A stretch of 64,000 nt of DNA from G965197005 sp965197005 (GTDB lineage Bacteria > Pseudomonadota > Gammaproteobacteria > Pseudomonadales > Oceanobacteraceae). The position numbers and the translations under genes were made by a program. This document shows, piece after piece, positions 1 to 9,342 of the stretch. The first letter of the stretch is position 1. Each line of letters begins with the position of its first letter. A model generated the notes under the pieces. It did no database searches and had not been told where the DNA came from. It saw nothing but the letters and a program-made list of their open reading frames with translations. The stretch lies in assembly GCA_965197005.1 (NCBI GenBank), contig OZ239982.1, forward strand, positions 1,488,001 to 1,552,000, given 5' to 3'.

Positions 1-803
1 CCATTATCCACGAACACACAGGTGAGTTTATCGCCAATTGCTTTATGCAATAAAGCGGCAACAACTGAAGAATCCACTCCACCAGACAACCCTAGCAACA
101 CCTTGTTATCACCCACTTGCTCACGCACTCTAGCAATTTGATTATCAATAATTTTGGCCGCTGTCCACAAGCACTCACAGGCACAAATATCTACCACAAA
201 ATGCGTTAAAATGCGTAACCCTTGCAAGGTATGCGTTACCTCAGGGTGAAACTGCAATCCATAAAATGGCTTAGTACAGTGCTGCATCGCTGCGATTGGA
301 CAATTGTCCGTTGCTGCAATAACTTCAAAACCATTAGGTAACTGGCTAACCTTATCCCCATGACTCATCCATACATCTAACTGCGCCTGTCCTGTTTTGC
401 TATCTAAATGATCTTTAATATCCGCAAACAAAGGTGAGTCTGTTAGTAAATTAATCCGTGCAAAACCAAACTCATGCACATCAGACCCACTAACGCTGCC
501 ACCTAATTGAGCCGCCATCGTTTGCATACCATAACAAATTCCCAAAATAGGCACGCCCAATGTAAAGATGCCTTCAGGTGCACGAGGAGAGCCTGCTTGT
601 GTAACTGATTCTGGGCTGCCTGCTAAAATAATTCCCTTTGGTTGATACGCAACAATATCCTGTATGCTCATATCAAAAGCACGAATCTCACAAAACACAC
701 CAATTTCACGCACTCGTCGTGCAATTAATTGCGTATATTGCGAACCAAAATCTAAAATTAAAATGCGTTGGGCGTGAATATCCCCTAAAGCTGAAACCGA
801 CAT
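1..803 (-). CDS. guaA: GMP synthase (glutamine-hydrolysing), N-terminal part, cut by window start
   Basis: Makes GMP from XMP, ATP and glutamine in the cytoplasm, the last step of guanine nucleotide synthesis. The visible 267 codons hold the whole class I glutamine amidotransferase domain: the start [20 protein letters not shown], the nucleophile Cys at about residue 90 in GICYGMQ, and the catalytic His in GLQFHPEVT. The ATP-pyrophosphatase loop [12 protein letters not shown] begins just before the edge. The ATG at 803 fits the family start. The C-terminal dimerisation part lies outside the window. The partner guaB, often directly upstream, is not here; a gene remnant is found instead. The family call is secure. 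Confidence 0.96.
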   Translation of the reverse strand, partial: MSVSALGDIHAQRILILDFGSQYTQLIARRVREIGVFCEIRAFDMSIQDIVAYQPKGIILAGSPESVTQAGSPRAPEGIFTLGVPILGICYGMQTMAAQLGGSVSGSDVHEFGFARINLLTDSPLFADIKDHLDSKTGQAQLDVWMSHGDKVSQLPNGFEVIAATDNCPIAAMQHCTKPFYGLQFHPEVTHTLQGLRILTHFVVDICACECLWTAAKIIDNQIARVREQVGDNKVLLGLSGGVDSSVVAALLHKAIGDKLTCVFVDN

Positions 804-895
804 AAAAGACCTATAGGCAAAACAACCATTATAGGCACTTAACCTGTGATTAAAAACCCATACAATCTATTTATTCTGACTTTTATAGAGAATAA

Positions 896-1234
896 ATTCT
901 CCTAAGCAACAGACTTAAAACAAAACAGCTAATCGTAGTAGAAAATGGTCGCTCATTTGTTGACTGGCATCTATTTAATTTGCCCAAAATAATAAAACAT
1001 GCCGTATTTGTTTATCGTGGACATGGCAGCAATAACAAACAAGTTAAACAGCTAATACAAAGCCTACCTGAGCATATAGGAATACAGCAAAACAAAATTG
1101 CTCAAGGCTATCAAAAATTTAAAGGGGAGCTATATAAACAATATAAATTTATTAACCAAAAGCATATTGCAATTACCCAAGAAGCCATGGGACAACACAA
1201 CATAAGACTTAAATTAGAAAAAATAACTCAATAA
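896..1234 (+). pseudogene. Remnant of a Toprim-like (JetD/DUF2220-type) protein
   Basis: The frame is open from 896 to the stop at 1234 but has no ATG near its beginning; the first usable start is a TTG at 980. The read-through peptide contains LIVVENGRSFVDWHLFN, then AVFVYRGHG, and later HIAITQEAMG. This order (VEN, a strand, YRGHG, a basic C-terminus with TQE) resembles the Toprim-like C-terminal domain of Wadjet JetD-type or related DUF proteins. The segment that should carry the acidic D-x-D motif between SLPEHIG and QNKIAQGYQKF is missing. I read it as a decayed fragment, not a working gene. The family assignment is from memory of motifs and is tentative; that it is incomplete is clearer. 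Confidence 0.4.
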
Positions 1235-1277
1235 AAACCAATTATGACGGCTAAATTTGTGTCTATTAAAATTATTT

Positions 1278-4064
1278 CTAAAATTGCCCAATAATCTGCA
1301 TATAATACTGGGTTTTACCTAAATGCGTATCTAACCCTTGGGCAATCCCAAATCCAATTGGCAAGGTAAAGTTATAACCCAGTTTTAATTGCACATTTAA
1401 ACTGCCCCCAATACCTGTTAACCACTGAGGTCTATTATCACTCCAAGCTGAGCCTGTATTAACATATAAGCGACTGTAAATATCGCCCAACCCAATAGGA
1501 TATAACTGCCAGTTTTGGTTAATTTCTGCTAATACTGAATTGATACTTAACTCGCCTTTGCCATAATACGCACCTGCTTGTACGCGTTTTTCATAGCCTG
1601 CAAGACTGGCACCTTCTCGTAAAAACACATTGGTTAAGGTGCTACTTTGCCCGCCTAAAGCAAAACGTGCGGTTTTGATACTGCTATAACCTGCTTGCAA
1701 TTTAACTGTTATTTGATTGCTTTTAGGTAAATCAAAGGAATAGGAAAACAGGCTTTGATACTGCTCTGCATCTGCATCGCTATTTAATAAATCATAATTT
1801 TGCACCACAAAATCCCAATATAAGCCACGCCCTATATAAGGCAATAAAGCATAGTATTCTTGGTTTTTAAATACTGCCGCCAAACCGACTAAGTTTTTTT
1901 GATAATAGGATTTAACTCCACGCTGAAAGTATTTTAATTCTTTTATTTTTGAGGTCTCAGAGCTAACACCTAACCTAAACTCTAGTTTATCTGCAAATAA
2001 ATCTAGCAGATGATGCCTTGCCAATAGCCAACTGCGCTTTTCAATTGCGGTGTGGGTTTTATTACCACTTTGTAGAGATTTAGGCAAAGAGATAAGCTGA
2101 TGACTCTGTAAAAAAATACCTTGCCATCGATTATCATACAAATAAGACAATGACCCTGAATGTAGCTTATTTTTAACATCATAGGCATAACTTAGACTGT
2201 AATTATGTTGCCCTAGTGGATCACTACCGCTAACGGATAACCCAAATTGATTCACTTCCTCGGTTTGTTTGAATGTAGGCCACCATGCCTGAGGTAAAAC
2301 CCAAGGTAAGGGCGAATAATCTGTTGGCGCAGACTTTTCCGTAGGCACTACCTTTGCTGAGGGCATGTTTTTTTCACTTATCAACTCACTGATATATTGC
2401 TGACGGTACGCTTTAGGCTCTGCAATTTGTTTAATTTGATAGTTTTGCCTTTGATAACTTTGATACACCAGACCAAGCTCAAAACTGTATGCAGGGTTAA
2501 ACGCCCCACCTGCTTCATTACTTTGCTGTATCAGTTTGCCCGTTATAAGGTTAAGCTGATAAATTTGATAAGCACCTGTGTAATCGGCACTAAAAAGAAG
2601 ATGCTCGGCATCTTGAAAATAGGGCGTATTTTCTGTCCATCGCGTTTGCGTGATGGGCGTGATTTTTTTAGTATCAAACTGCAAACGATACAAATTCCAA
2701 CCTTTACCCTGCGTATTTAAGCTCATCACTAAGCTGCTTTTATCAGGGGCAAGCGTAAAGCTGCCAATCACTTGTTCAGACGTGCCTTGCCAGAGGAGAG
2801 CACGCTTGTTAGGTGTTGCTATTTGGTATTGCCAAATCTGGCTAATGCCCTTGCGCTTGGTGCTAAAAATCAGACTTGTTTGCCGCTTAAACCAAGCAAC
2901 TTGATAAACCCGCTGTTTATGGGTTAAACGCTGCCAAGCTGTTCCTTTTAGCAGATAAATATCATTAAATACTTCGCCAGTCGGGTAAACATGACGTTTG
3001 ACCCCTGCAATCTTGCCCTGCTCACTAATCGCAAAGTCTGTCAGTTGATATGCCATTGCAAGGGTTTGCGTTTGTGTGGGCTGTATCACTTTTAATTTGG
3101 GTTGGTCAAATCCATTATTTTGACTTAAATAAATACGCTCTTGTTGTAAGCCAAAGCGCATAGGGCGGCTATTTTTTTCCAAACTAAGCCGTTGTGTATC
3201 TTCTTCCTGCTGGGCGTTGCTAAAGCGTTGTTTAAGCCATGTTTGGTACTCAGACCAAAGTATATCTAGGTCTTTATGGTAAATACGACGAAATTCAAAA
3301 TGAATAAAAAAATAAGGAATGACATTACTTGCATAGGCTTGTATTAAAGCAGACAGCTTATCCTCTCCATAGGTTTGCGCTAAAAACTGAATAAAATACG
3401 CCCCATACAAATACACCTCGCTATGGCTTAAATGGGGATTAGGTACAACCACTTGATTTAATTCAAGTAATTTACCCGTTGCCACTTGCTGGCGCATCAA
3501 CATCTCATAATAACTGCCCGCCAAACGCCCTGAACCTTCTGCTAAGGTCTCCATATACACCGCCAACCCTTCTATCAAAGTTGATGGCAACAGTGCGTGA
3601 GGAAAGAAAAAAGCCTGTCGTCCAAATAAATGTTGAAAAAAATCAGGTGCGCCTTTGGCTAAGTTCATCTGCAATATATGCGTATATTCATGGCGAATAA
3701 GCAAATATAGCCATGCAGAGTAATTTTCTAGCCCATCAATCGCACTAGGCGGACTGGCAATTAGCCTAATTTGAGCAAAGGGAACAGGACTTGCCCAACC
3801 GTTGGAATAATCAAAATCATCAACCAAAGTCATTTGTGTTTTACGCTTGGGTTCGTAAGCAAAAAGCGGGGTTAATTCTTGGTGCACTTTTTCAGCAACA
3901 TCTAAGGCATATTCTGCACTAGCTTGCAGCTCTTTGGGATAATGAATATCAAAATGTGCAGAAGAAAGCGTCTGCCAAGTACCGCCCCATGCAACAGGCT
4001 CGCCTTGCACACTAAAACTCAACAGCAGCATAACCGCTATCAGCGTATACCTCTTAAAGCCCAT
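1278..4064 (-). CDS. Secreted zinc-metallopeptidase-like / beta-propeller / outer-membrane barrel protein
   Basis: A 928-residue exported protein with a signal peptide ending near SFSVQG. Residues 120-170 hold a zinc-peptidase signature, HEYTH, followed about 35 residues later by IEGLAVYMET, which supplies the usual third Glu ligand (gluzincin pattern). Residues of roughly 290-560 carry repeated short strands of the TolB/WD40-like propeller kind. The last ~300 residues look like an outer-membrane beta-barrel related to surface-antigen barrels (FALGGQSS, LREGASLAGYE) and end in a terminal Phe. A TTG at 4070 is possible, but the ATG at 4064 directly overlaps the upstream gloB stop (TAATG) and leaves a better signal peptide. 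This suggests translational coupling to gloB. Substrate unknown; the architecture call is by motif only. Confidence 0.75.
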   Translation of the reverse strand: MGFKRYTLIAVMLLLSFSVQGEPVAWGGTWQTLSSAHFDIHYPKELQASAEYALDVAEKVHQELTPLFAYEPKRKTQMTLVDDFDYSNGWASPVPFAQIRLIASPPSAIDGLENYSAWLYLLIRHEYTHILQMNLAKGAPDFFQHLFGRQAFFFPHALLPSTLIEGLAVYMETLAEGSGRLAGSYYEMLMRQQVATGKLLELNQVVVPNPHLSHSEVYLYGAYFIQFLAQTYGEDKLSALIQAYASNVIPYFFIHFEFRRIYHKDLDILWSEYQTWLKQRFSNAQQEEDTQRLSLEKNSRPMRFGLQQERIYLSQNNGFDQPKLKVIQPTQTQTLAMAYQLTDFAISEQGKIAGVKRHVYPTGEVFNDIYLLKGTAWQRLTHKQRVYQVAWFKRQTSLIFSTKRKGISQIWQYQIATPNKRALLWQGTSEQVIGSFTLAPDKSSLVMSLNTQGKGWNLYRLQFDTKKITPITQTRWTENTPYFQDAEHLLFSADYTGAYQIYQLNLITGKLIQQSNEAGGAFNPAYSFELGLVYQSYQRQNYQIKQIAEPKAYRQQYISELISEKNMPSAKVVPTEKSAPTDYSPLPWVLPQAWWPTFKQTEEVNQFGLSVSGSDPLGQHNYSLSYAYDVKNKLHSGSLSYLYDNRWQGIFLQSHQLISLPKSLQSGNKTHTAIEKRSWLLARHHLLDLFADKLEFRLGVSSETSKIKELKYFQRGVKSYYQKNLVGLAAVFKNQEYYALLPYIGRGLYWDFVVQNYDLLNSDADAEQYQSLFSYSFDLPKSNQITVKLQAGYSSIKTARFALGGQSSTLTNVFLREGASLAGYEKRVQAGAYYGKGELSINSVLAEINQNWQLYPIGLGDIYSRLYVNTGSAWSDNRPQWLTGIGGSLNVQLKLGYNFTLPIGFGIAQGLDTHLGKTQYYMQIIGQF

Positions 4065-4840
4065 TACCAATTATCTCTTAGTCCGCGTAAATGAATAAAC
4101 AGCTCTTTTTCACTATTAAATTGTGCTAACTGTGGCAGTTTGCTTAGACGTAAAAAAACATTATGGCGGCACTCTTGTTGCAGGCTAAAGACAGGCATAT
4201 CATCGCTTGACGTATTGGCAAGCTGCTGTTTAAGGTCTCTTGCCGCTTGATTATCCGCTTCAATACTCAGCGTAAAGCCCAAGTTACTCAGCAAATAATC
4301 ATGTCCACAAAAAATTAAAGTATCTTCTGCTAATTGGGCTATTTTCTCACTGACACTGTGGTATAAAAACTGTACATCACCGCCAAAATGACAATTTCCC
4401 ACACCTGCGTTCATCAGCGTATCGCCACTAAAAAACAGGGGGGCTTTATGCTGTTGATACTGCCCTTCTGCTGTCCACAAACCAATATGCGCCAGCGTAT
4501 GACCTGGAATATACAAAACCTTAAATTCAAGCCCTGCAACCTCAATATGCTCGCCATCATTAATCAACACATCACAGTGTTTCAGTTTGCTTGCGGTATT
4601 TGGGTGTGCATACACTTTTGCCCCTGTTAACTTAACTAACTGATTATTACCGCCTATATGATCTGGGTGCTCATGGGTATTGATAATATGGGTAATACTT
4701 AGCCCAAGCTCATCGGCTTTTTGCTTAACCTGCTGTGCATCTAATGGGTCTAAAGCAATGGCGTGCTTTGTGTTAGGGTTTTCGATTAAATAATTGTAGT
4801 TACGCAGTGGGTTGTGCATAAAAAAACGATGAACTCGCAT
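4064..4840 (-). CDS. gloB: Hydroxyacylglutathione hydrolase (glyoxalase II)
   Basis: Hydrolyses S-lactoylglutathione to D-lactate and glutathione, the second step of methylglyoxal detoxification. This is a metallo-beta-lactamase-fold enzyme of 258 residues, the normal length. The metal motif THEHPDHIGG is at residues 55-64. Further ligands lie in GHTLAHIG, FSGDTLMNAGVG and FCGHDYLLSN, and the C-terminal substrate-binding region follows. The start ATG at 4840 has a GGAG about ten bases upstream. Its stop overlaps the start of the metallopeptidase-barrel gene, and the HIT gene lies just upstream, so the three probably share a transcript. A few residues differ from E. coli GloB, but the family is clear. 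Confidence 0.92.
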   Translation of the reverse strand: MRVHRFFMHNPLRNYNYLIENPNTKHAIALDPLDAQQVKQKADELGLSITHIINTHEHPDHIGGNNQLVKLTGAKVYAHPNTASKLKHCDVLINDGEHIEVAGLEFKVLYIPGHTLAHIGLWTAEGQYQQHKAPLFFSGDTLMNAGVGNCHFGGDVQFLYHSVSEKIAQLAEDTLIFCGHDYLLSNLGFTLSIEADNQAARDLKQQLANTSSDDMPVFSLQQECRHNVFLRLSKLPQLAQFNSEKELFIHLRGLRDNW

Positions 4841-4858
4841 TACAACGCTCCTAAATAA

Positions 4859-5272
4859 TTAAAATGACGCATTAAGCAATAACTCTTGCAGCTCTTTAAG
4901 GCGGCTTTTAAGAGCCAATTCATTATAAACCTGTGCCTCGCCCTGCCCCCAAATTGGCAGGGGCCAAAGCGCATCATCATAAAAGCGTGCTACATGATGA
5001 ATATGTAACTGGGCAACCACATTCCCTAAAGCAGCAATGTTCATTGAATCGGCATTAAAATGCTGTTGCATTTGCTCACTGACCCAACAGGACTCTGCCG
5101 TAAGCTGTTGCTGCTCAGAGGCACTTAGCTGGTATATTTCACTAACCAAGCTGCGCTTAGGCACTAAAATCACCCACGGAAAACGAGCCTCATTCATTAA
5201 TAGTATTTGACACAAAGACAGATGCCCTATTTCTAGCGTGTCTTTAGCTAACTGTGCATCTAAGCGAAACAT
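4859..5272 (-). CDS. HIT-domain protein (histidine triad nucleotide hydrolase family)
   Basis: A 137-residue soluble protein of the histidine-triad superfamily, whose members hydrolyse or transfer nucleotides from substrates such as dinucleoside polyphosphates. It belongs to the subgroup with the motif QLHIHHVARF instead of the classical HxHxHxx; NVVAQ just before it and WPLPIWGQG after it are typical of that subgroup. The N-terminal stretch LCQILLMNEARFPWVILVPKR is also characteristic. It sits 18 bases upstream of gloB on the same strand. The true substrate of this subgroup is not known to me. Confidence 0.88.
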   Translation of the reverse strand: MFRLDAQLAKDTLEIGHLSLCQILLMNEARFPWVILVPKRSLVSEIYQLSASEQQQLTAESCWVSEQMQQHFNADSMNIAALGNVVAQLHIHHVARFYDDALWPLPIWGQGEAQVYNELALKSRLKELQELLLNASF

Positions 5273-5446
5273 AACAGCCTCTTGATATAAAACTAACAGT
5301 ATTGCCTAACAGCCATAAAAATCAATAGCCGATTTAAAAACACACCGCTGCAAACCCAGTCTGCTGTATGTATTTACTAATCCATTAGTGTAGTGGCTTT
5401 TGCAGCTAATAAAACAGCCAAAGATTTTATTCTTTTTTACTGACTT

Positions 5447-6487
5447 TTAGCTATCCGGAACAAGTATGACTTTGCCTTTATTTTTACGCTCTTCAATATA
5501 TTGATGAGCGTCCCCTGCTTGACTAAAGCGAAAGGTTTTATCTACATGTGGACGCACCCAGCCTGCGGTTACGCCTTGAAGTATAAAGTCAGTCCAGCGT
5601 CTGATTTTTGGTGTTTCATGCCATAAACGCCCCATGTTTACACCAAATACAACTTTGTTTTGGTGCATTAAATTAATGGGGTGAAAAAAAGGCATACTTA
5701 ATGCTGTTTTAAGCAATTTAAATTTACCACTAATGCCATTTGCTGATGCCTCTGATACACCAAACATGCCTAAGCGTCCAGTGGCTCTTAATGCACGGTA
5801 ACTGCTACGCCAGCTAGAGCCGCCAAGAGGATCAGTAATTAATTCAACCCCTTTATGATTGGTTATCTGCATCACTTCAGCAAACCAATCTTGCTGACGA
5901 TAATCAATGGCATAGTCCAAACCACGATTTTGTAAAAATTCGTGCTTACTCGCACTTGCTGTACCAATACTTGTAGCACCAATATGCTTGGCAATATCTA
6001 ATAAAGCAAGACCCACACCACCACCAGCATTGTGAATAAGAATGTGGTCTTCTGCTTGCAAATTACCTAATGCAACGGCAAGCTCATAAGCGGTTAAATA
6101 GGCAACAGGAATACTTGCTGCCTCACTGTAGCTGAGTTTTTCATCATATAGAAATACCTGTTCAATAGGTACGTTAATAGCGCTGGCATAACCACCAAAT
6201 CGAGTAAATGCTAAGACGTTCTTATTGAGCCAGCTTTCAGGTATGTCTTTACCTAAGGCAACGACCTTGCCTGCAACTTCATAGCCGATAACAGCAGGCA
6301 TAGGCGGTGCATCTTGATACAGACCTTGGCGTGCTAAAATATCGGCAAAATTAATCCCTGCGGCTTTTACATCAATGCTAACTTCACCTGCTTGCGGTGC
6401 TTGTAGTTTATCTGTTTGCACCTGTAATACCTCAGGGCCTCCTGCTTTGGTAATAACAATTTTATGGCGAGTAGTCATTTGACTCAT
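5447..6487 (-). CDS. NAD(P)H:quinone oxidoreductase of the medium-chain dehydrogenase family (VAT-1-like)
   Basis: A 346-residue zinc-free medium-chain dehydrogenase/reductase. The N-terminal GroES-like half contains AAGINFADILARQG and PPMPAVIGYEVAGKV. The Rossmann half has the NADPH-binding stretch ILIHNAGGGVGLALL at about 150-165. The region GVELITDPLGGSSWRSSYRAL and the late GKFKLLKTAL resemble synaptic-vesicle VAT-1 homologues. Expected to reduce quinones or enones with NADPH in the cytosol. The start ATG at 6487 has little Shine-Dalgarno signal; a second ATG (MTTRHKIV, 6478) is possible. Stands alone, followed by ~170 bases of spacer before the HIT gene. Confidence 0.88.
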   Translation of the reverse strand: MSQMTTRHKIVITKAGGPEVLQVQTDKLQAPQAGEVSIDVKAAGINFADILARQGLYQDAPPMPAVIGYEVAGKVVALGKDIPESWLNKNVLAFTRFGGYASAINVPIEQVFLYDEKLSYSEAASIPVAYLTAYELAVALGNLQAEDHILIHNAGGGVGLALLDIAKHIGATSIGTASASKHEFLQNRGLDYAIDYRQQDWFAEVMQITNHKGVELITDPLGGSSWRSSYRALRATGRLGMFGVSEASANGISGKFKLLKTALSMPFFHPINLMHQNKVVFGVNMGRLWHETPKIRRWTDFILQGVTAGWVRPHVDKTFRFSQAGDAHQYIEERKNKGKVILVPDS

Positions 6488-6631
6488 ATATTATCCTATT
6501 AATTAATGTTTAAAAGAGCAAAAATCATAGCAAAAAATACACTTTAAATAAAAACAAACAATATACCGCCCAAAATTTACTAATAATAAAACAGCAAAAG
6601 GCAGAAAATTTAAACCTGAACCCTAGTCAGG

Positions 6632-6742
6632 GGACAGAGGACAGAGGACAGAGGACAGAGGACAGAGGACTGAGGACTGAGGACAGAGGACTGAGGACTG
6701 AGGACTGAGGACTGAGGACTGAGGACAGAGGACTGAGGACAG
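6632..6742. repeat. Heptamer tandem repeat, GGACAGA/GGACTGA
   Basis: About 16 tandem copies of a 7-bp unit that alternates between GGACAGA and GGACTGA. The same words recur at 12623-12657, in the opposite orientation at 12792-12980, and in the ends of the helix-45 intervening sequence of the 23S gene. Seen directly in the sequence. The 7-bp period would frameshift any reading frame, so it is not coding. Confidence 0.93.
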
Positions 6743-6743
6743 A

Positions 6744-6760
6744 ACCATGCTCCGCATGGT
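6744..6760. repeat. Hairpin ACCATGC-TCC-GCATGGT, copy 1
   Basis: A perfect 7-bp inverted repeat with a three-base loop, directly after the heptamer array. The same hairpin, with the same preceding heptamers and in the same orientation, occurs at 12658-12674 on the other side of the opp cluster. Confidence 0.9.
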
Positions 6761-6846
6761 GCAGGGTAAGTCTTATTTCTTTGGTTTTATATTTACGTTT
6801 TCGGCTATTTTGATCGGGCTTGGTAGTGTTTTGGCGATTACTCTAT

Positions 6847-8448
6847 TTAATCCAAATCAAACGCAGCTTTTATCAAACTTTTTGTATAGTCTGTCTTTGG
6901 TTTTTCAAATATCTGTTTGGTGTTGCCATATTCTATGAGGTTGCCACTTTTCATGACCATCACTTCGTCACTCATGGCTCTAACTACCGCTAAATCATGG
7001 CTTATAAACAGGTAGGTTAATCCATGCTTTTTTTGTAAATCTCTAAGTAGGTTGACAACTGTTACCTGTATGGATCTATCAAGTGCTGAAGTGGGTTCAT
7101 CAAGTAAAATAAATTTGGGCTTTAACACCATGGCTCTTGCTATGGCAATACGTTGCCTTTGTCCACCACTAAATTCATGGGGATAACGATTCCTTAGGTT
7201 GGGGTCAATTTCAACCTCTTCAAGAGCTTGGATTACCCTTGTTTCTCGTTCTATTTTACTAAGGTCTTTTTCATGCACTAGTAAGCCTTCAGCAATGATC
7301 TGCCCTATGGTCATACGAGGCGAAAGTGAACCAAATGGGTCTTGAAAAACAACTTGAAGTTCTCTTCTTAGAGGGCGAAGATGAATAAAATCCATGCCGT
7401 TTATTGCTTTGCCAAAAGCATGTATCTCTCCTTTTGATTCGATGAGCCTTAATATGGCTTTCCCTAGGGTAGACTTTCCGCTTCCACTTTCACCAACAAT
7501 GCCTAGCGTTTGTCCTTCCTTTATTGATAGACTTATTTTGTTAACGGCATGAAGATATTTTATGGTTTTGCCAAAAAAGTTCTTTTTTATAGGAAACTTC
7601 ACGTCTATATCTTCTACCCGTAAGATGGTTTTTGCGTGCTCTCCTACAGGTTCTTTTAGTCCTTTTGGTTCAGAATCAAGCAGCATTTTTGTGTAGGGGT
7701 GTTTGGGGGATTGAAAGACTTCTTTTGTGTTTCCTTGCTCAAGTATTTCTCCATTTTTCATCACGCAAACAGCATCTGAAAAATGTTCTACAATGCCTAA
7801 ATCATGGGTTATAAATAAAATCCCCATGCCAAATTTCTTTTGTAAATCCTTTAACAGGACAAGTATTTCTGCTTGAACAGTTACATCTAATGCGGTGGTA
7901 GGTTCATCTGCTATTAAAATATCAGGTTCATTGGCCAATGCCATAGCTATCATCACCCGTTGTCTTTGTCCTCCACTTATTTCGTAGGGGTAGGCTTTTA
8001 GTCTGGAGCGCGGATCGGGAAGTTGAACGGCATGTAATAATTTTAATACTTTGTTTCTGGCTTCTTTTTTGTTTAACTTTTTATGTAGTAGTAGCACTTC
8101 AGAGACTTGTTTCTCAATGGTTTGTAGGGGGTTTAAGCTGGTCATGGGCTCTTGAAATATGATGGCTATTTTGTTACCACGAATGTTTTGTAAAACTTTT
8201 TTCTTGGCATTGACAAGCTCTACACCACGATAGTTTATGGAACCATTTGGGTGTGATGCCATGGGATAGGGAAGGAGTTGTAATATCGACATAGAGGCGA
8301 CACTTTTTCCGCTACCACTTTCTCCAACTAAGGCAAGCGTTTGGCCTTTTTTCATCTTAAAGCTAATGTTTTTTACGGCATTAACAATGCCTGTATGTAG
8401 GTTGAAATCTACACTTAAATCTTTTACTTCCAAGATAGTTTCATTCAT
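6847..8448 (-). CDS. oppDF: Peptide ABC transporter, fused ATP-binding protein (OppD-OppF type)
   Basis: A 533-residue fusion of two ABC ATPases that energise oligopeptide/dipeptide import at the cytoplasmic face. Domain 1 has Walker A ALVGESGSGKSV (39-50), signature EISGGQRQRVMIA and Walker B ILIADEPTTALD. Domain 2 has GIVGESGSGKSTLG, signature EFSGGQRQRIAIARAM and ILLDEPTSALD, each with its H-loop (FITHDLG, FISHDLA). The oligopeptide-transporter C-terminal extensions (YTKMLLDSEP, YTKSLIKAAF) follow each domain. Last gene of oppA-B-C-DF, six bases after oppC. Codons such as AGA/AGG and ATA are common in this cluster and rarer in neighbouring genes, which suggests foreign origin. Confidence 0.93.
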   Translation of the reverse strand: MNETILEVKDLSVDFNLHTGIVNAVKNISFKMKKGQTLALVGESGSGKSVASMSILQLLPYPMASHPNGSINYRGVELVNAKKKVLQNIRGNKIAIIFQEPMTSLNPLQTIEKQVSEVLLLHKKLNKKEARNKVLKLLHAVQLPDPRSRLKAYPYEISGGQRQRVMIAMALANEPDILIADEPTTALDVTVQAEILVLLKDLQKKFGMGILFITHDLGIVEHFSDAVCVMKNGEILEQGNTKEVFQSPKHPYTKMLLDSEPKGLKEPVGEHAKTILRVEDIDVKFPIKKNFFGKTIKYLHAVNKISLSIKEGQTLGIVGESGSGKSTLGKAILRLIESKGEIHAFGKAINGMDFIHLRPLRRELQVVFQDPFGSLSPRMTIGQIIAEGLLVHEKDLSKIERETRVIQALEEVEIDPNLRNRYPHEFSGGQRQRIAIARAMVLKPKFILLDEPTSALDRSIQVTVVNLLRDLQKKHGLTYLFISHDLAVVRAMSDEVMVMKSGNLIEYGNTKQIFEKPKTDYTKSLIKAAFDLD

Positions 8449-8454
8449 CTTTCT

Positions 8455-9342
8455 CTACCTTGTCTTTGGATCAAGAGCATCTCTTAATCCATCGCCTATA
8501 AAATTTAAACAAAAAAGTGTTGTGGATAAAAATAGTGCTGGAAAAATAAGCATCCACGGGGATTGTTCCATGTTTTTTGCACCCTCGCTGATAAGCACTC
8601 CCCAACTGGTCATGGGTTCTTGAACGCCTAATCCTAAAAAGGATAAAAAGCTCTCAAGTAATATTACTTTTGGAACAGTTAGGGTTACATAGATGATAAC
8701 AGTTCCTATAATGTTTGGTATAATGTGGCGACGGACGATATTTTTCTTCCTAACACCCAATGCTCTAGCGGCTTCAATAAATTCTTTTCTTTTTAGTGAG
8801 AGGGTCTGTCCTCTTACTATTCTTGCCATATCAAGCCATTCTACTGCTCCTATGGCAACAAAAATAAGATAAATGCTTCTACCAAATACAACCATCATTA
8901 AAACGACTAAAAACATAAAGGGAAGTGAATATAAAATATCAACAATTCTCATCATAATATTATCCACCCGTCCGCCTATAAAACCTGATATAGAACCATA
9001 GGTTATACCGATTATCATGCTTACTCCTGTGGCAACTAAGGCAACAGAAAGCGATACTTGCCCACCATAGAGTATGCGTACAAGTAAGTCTCTACCATTT
9101 CCGTCTGTGCCAAATATGTGTAAGCCTTCCTTTGTTGGAGGGGACGCTATAAAGTCCCAAAATACTTCATCTAATTCTGAAGGCAAAAAATAGGGCGCAA
9201 AAAATGAGGCTAAGGTTATGATGATCAGTATGATAAGGCTTATCATGGTTGCTTTGTTTGAAATCAATCTTCTAAGTGCGTCTTTAAAAAGACTGCTTCC
9301 CTTTATGGAGGTTTTTGTGTGCATTTTGTTTTCCCTAATCAT
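8455..9342 (-). CDS. oppC: Peptide ABC transporter permease, OppC type
   Basis: Inner-membrane permease of 295 residues with about six membrane helices. The first helix is MISLIILIIITLASFFAPYF and is followed by the periplasmic GTDGNGRDLLVRILYGGQ segment typical of OppC/DppC. The EAA coupling motif is visible as EFIEAARALGVRKKNIVRRHIIPN. The proposed ATG at 9342 overlaps the oppB stop by eight bases; MHTKTSIKG at 9324 is an alternative. Works with OppB as the translocation pore. Confidence 0.93.
   Translation of the reverse strand: MIRENKMHTKTSIKGSSLFKDALRRLISNKATMISLIILIIITLASFFAPYFLPSELDEVFWDFIASPPTKEGLHIFGTDGNGRDLLVRILYGGQVSLSVALVATGVSMIIGITYGSISGFIGGRVDNIMMRIVDILYSLPFMFLVVLMMVVFGRSIYLIFVAIGAVEWLDMARIVRGQTLSLKRKEFIEAARALGVRKKNIVRRHIIPNIIGTVIIYVTLTVPKVILLESFLSFLGLGVQEPMTSWGVLISEGAKNMEQSPWMLIFPALFLSTTLFCLNFIGDGLRDALDPKTR

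Larger units (their letters stand above)
6488..6846. other. Intergenic stretch between quinone oxidoreductase and oppDF
   Basis: No gene seen. It holds an AT-rich leader of the quinone oxidoreductase (6488-6630), a heptamer array (6632-6742) and a 7-bp-stem hairpin (6744-6760). The rest, up to the oppDF stop at 6847, is AT-rich and without a clear terminator. Confidence 0.7.

Noticed and set aside
6747..6938. 63-codon frame starting in the hairpin after the heptamer array
   Set aside because: It overlaps the end of oppDF on the other strand and has no ribosome-binding site; the ATG belongs to the hairpin.
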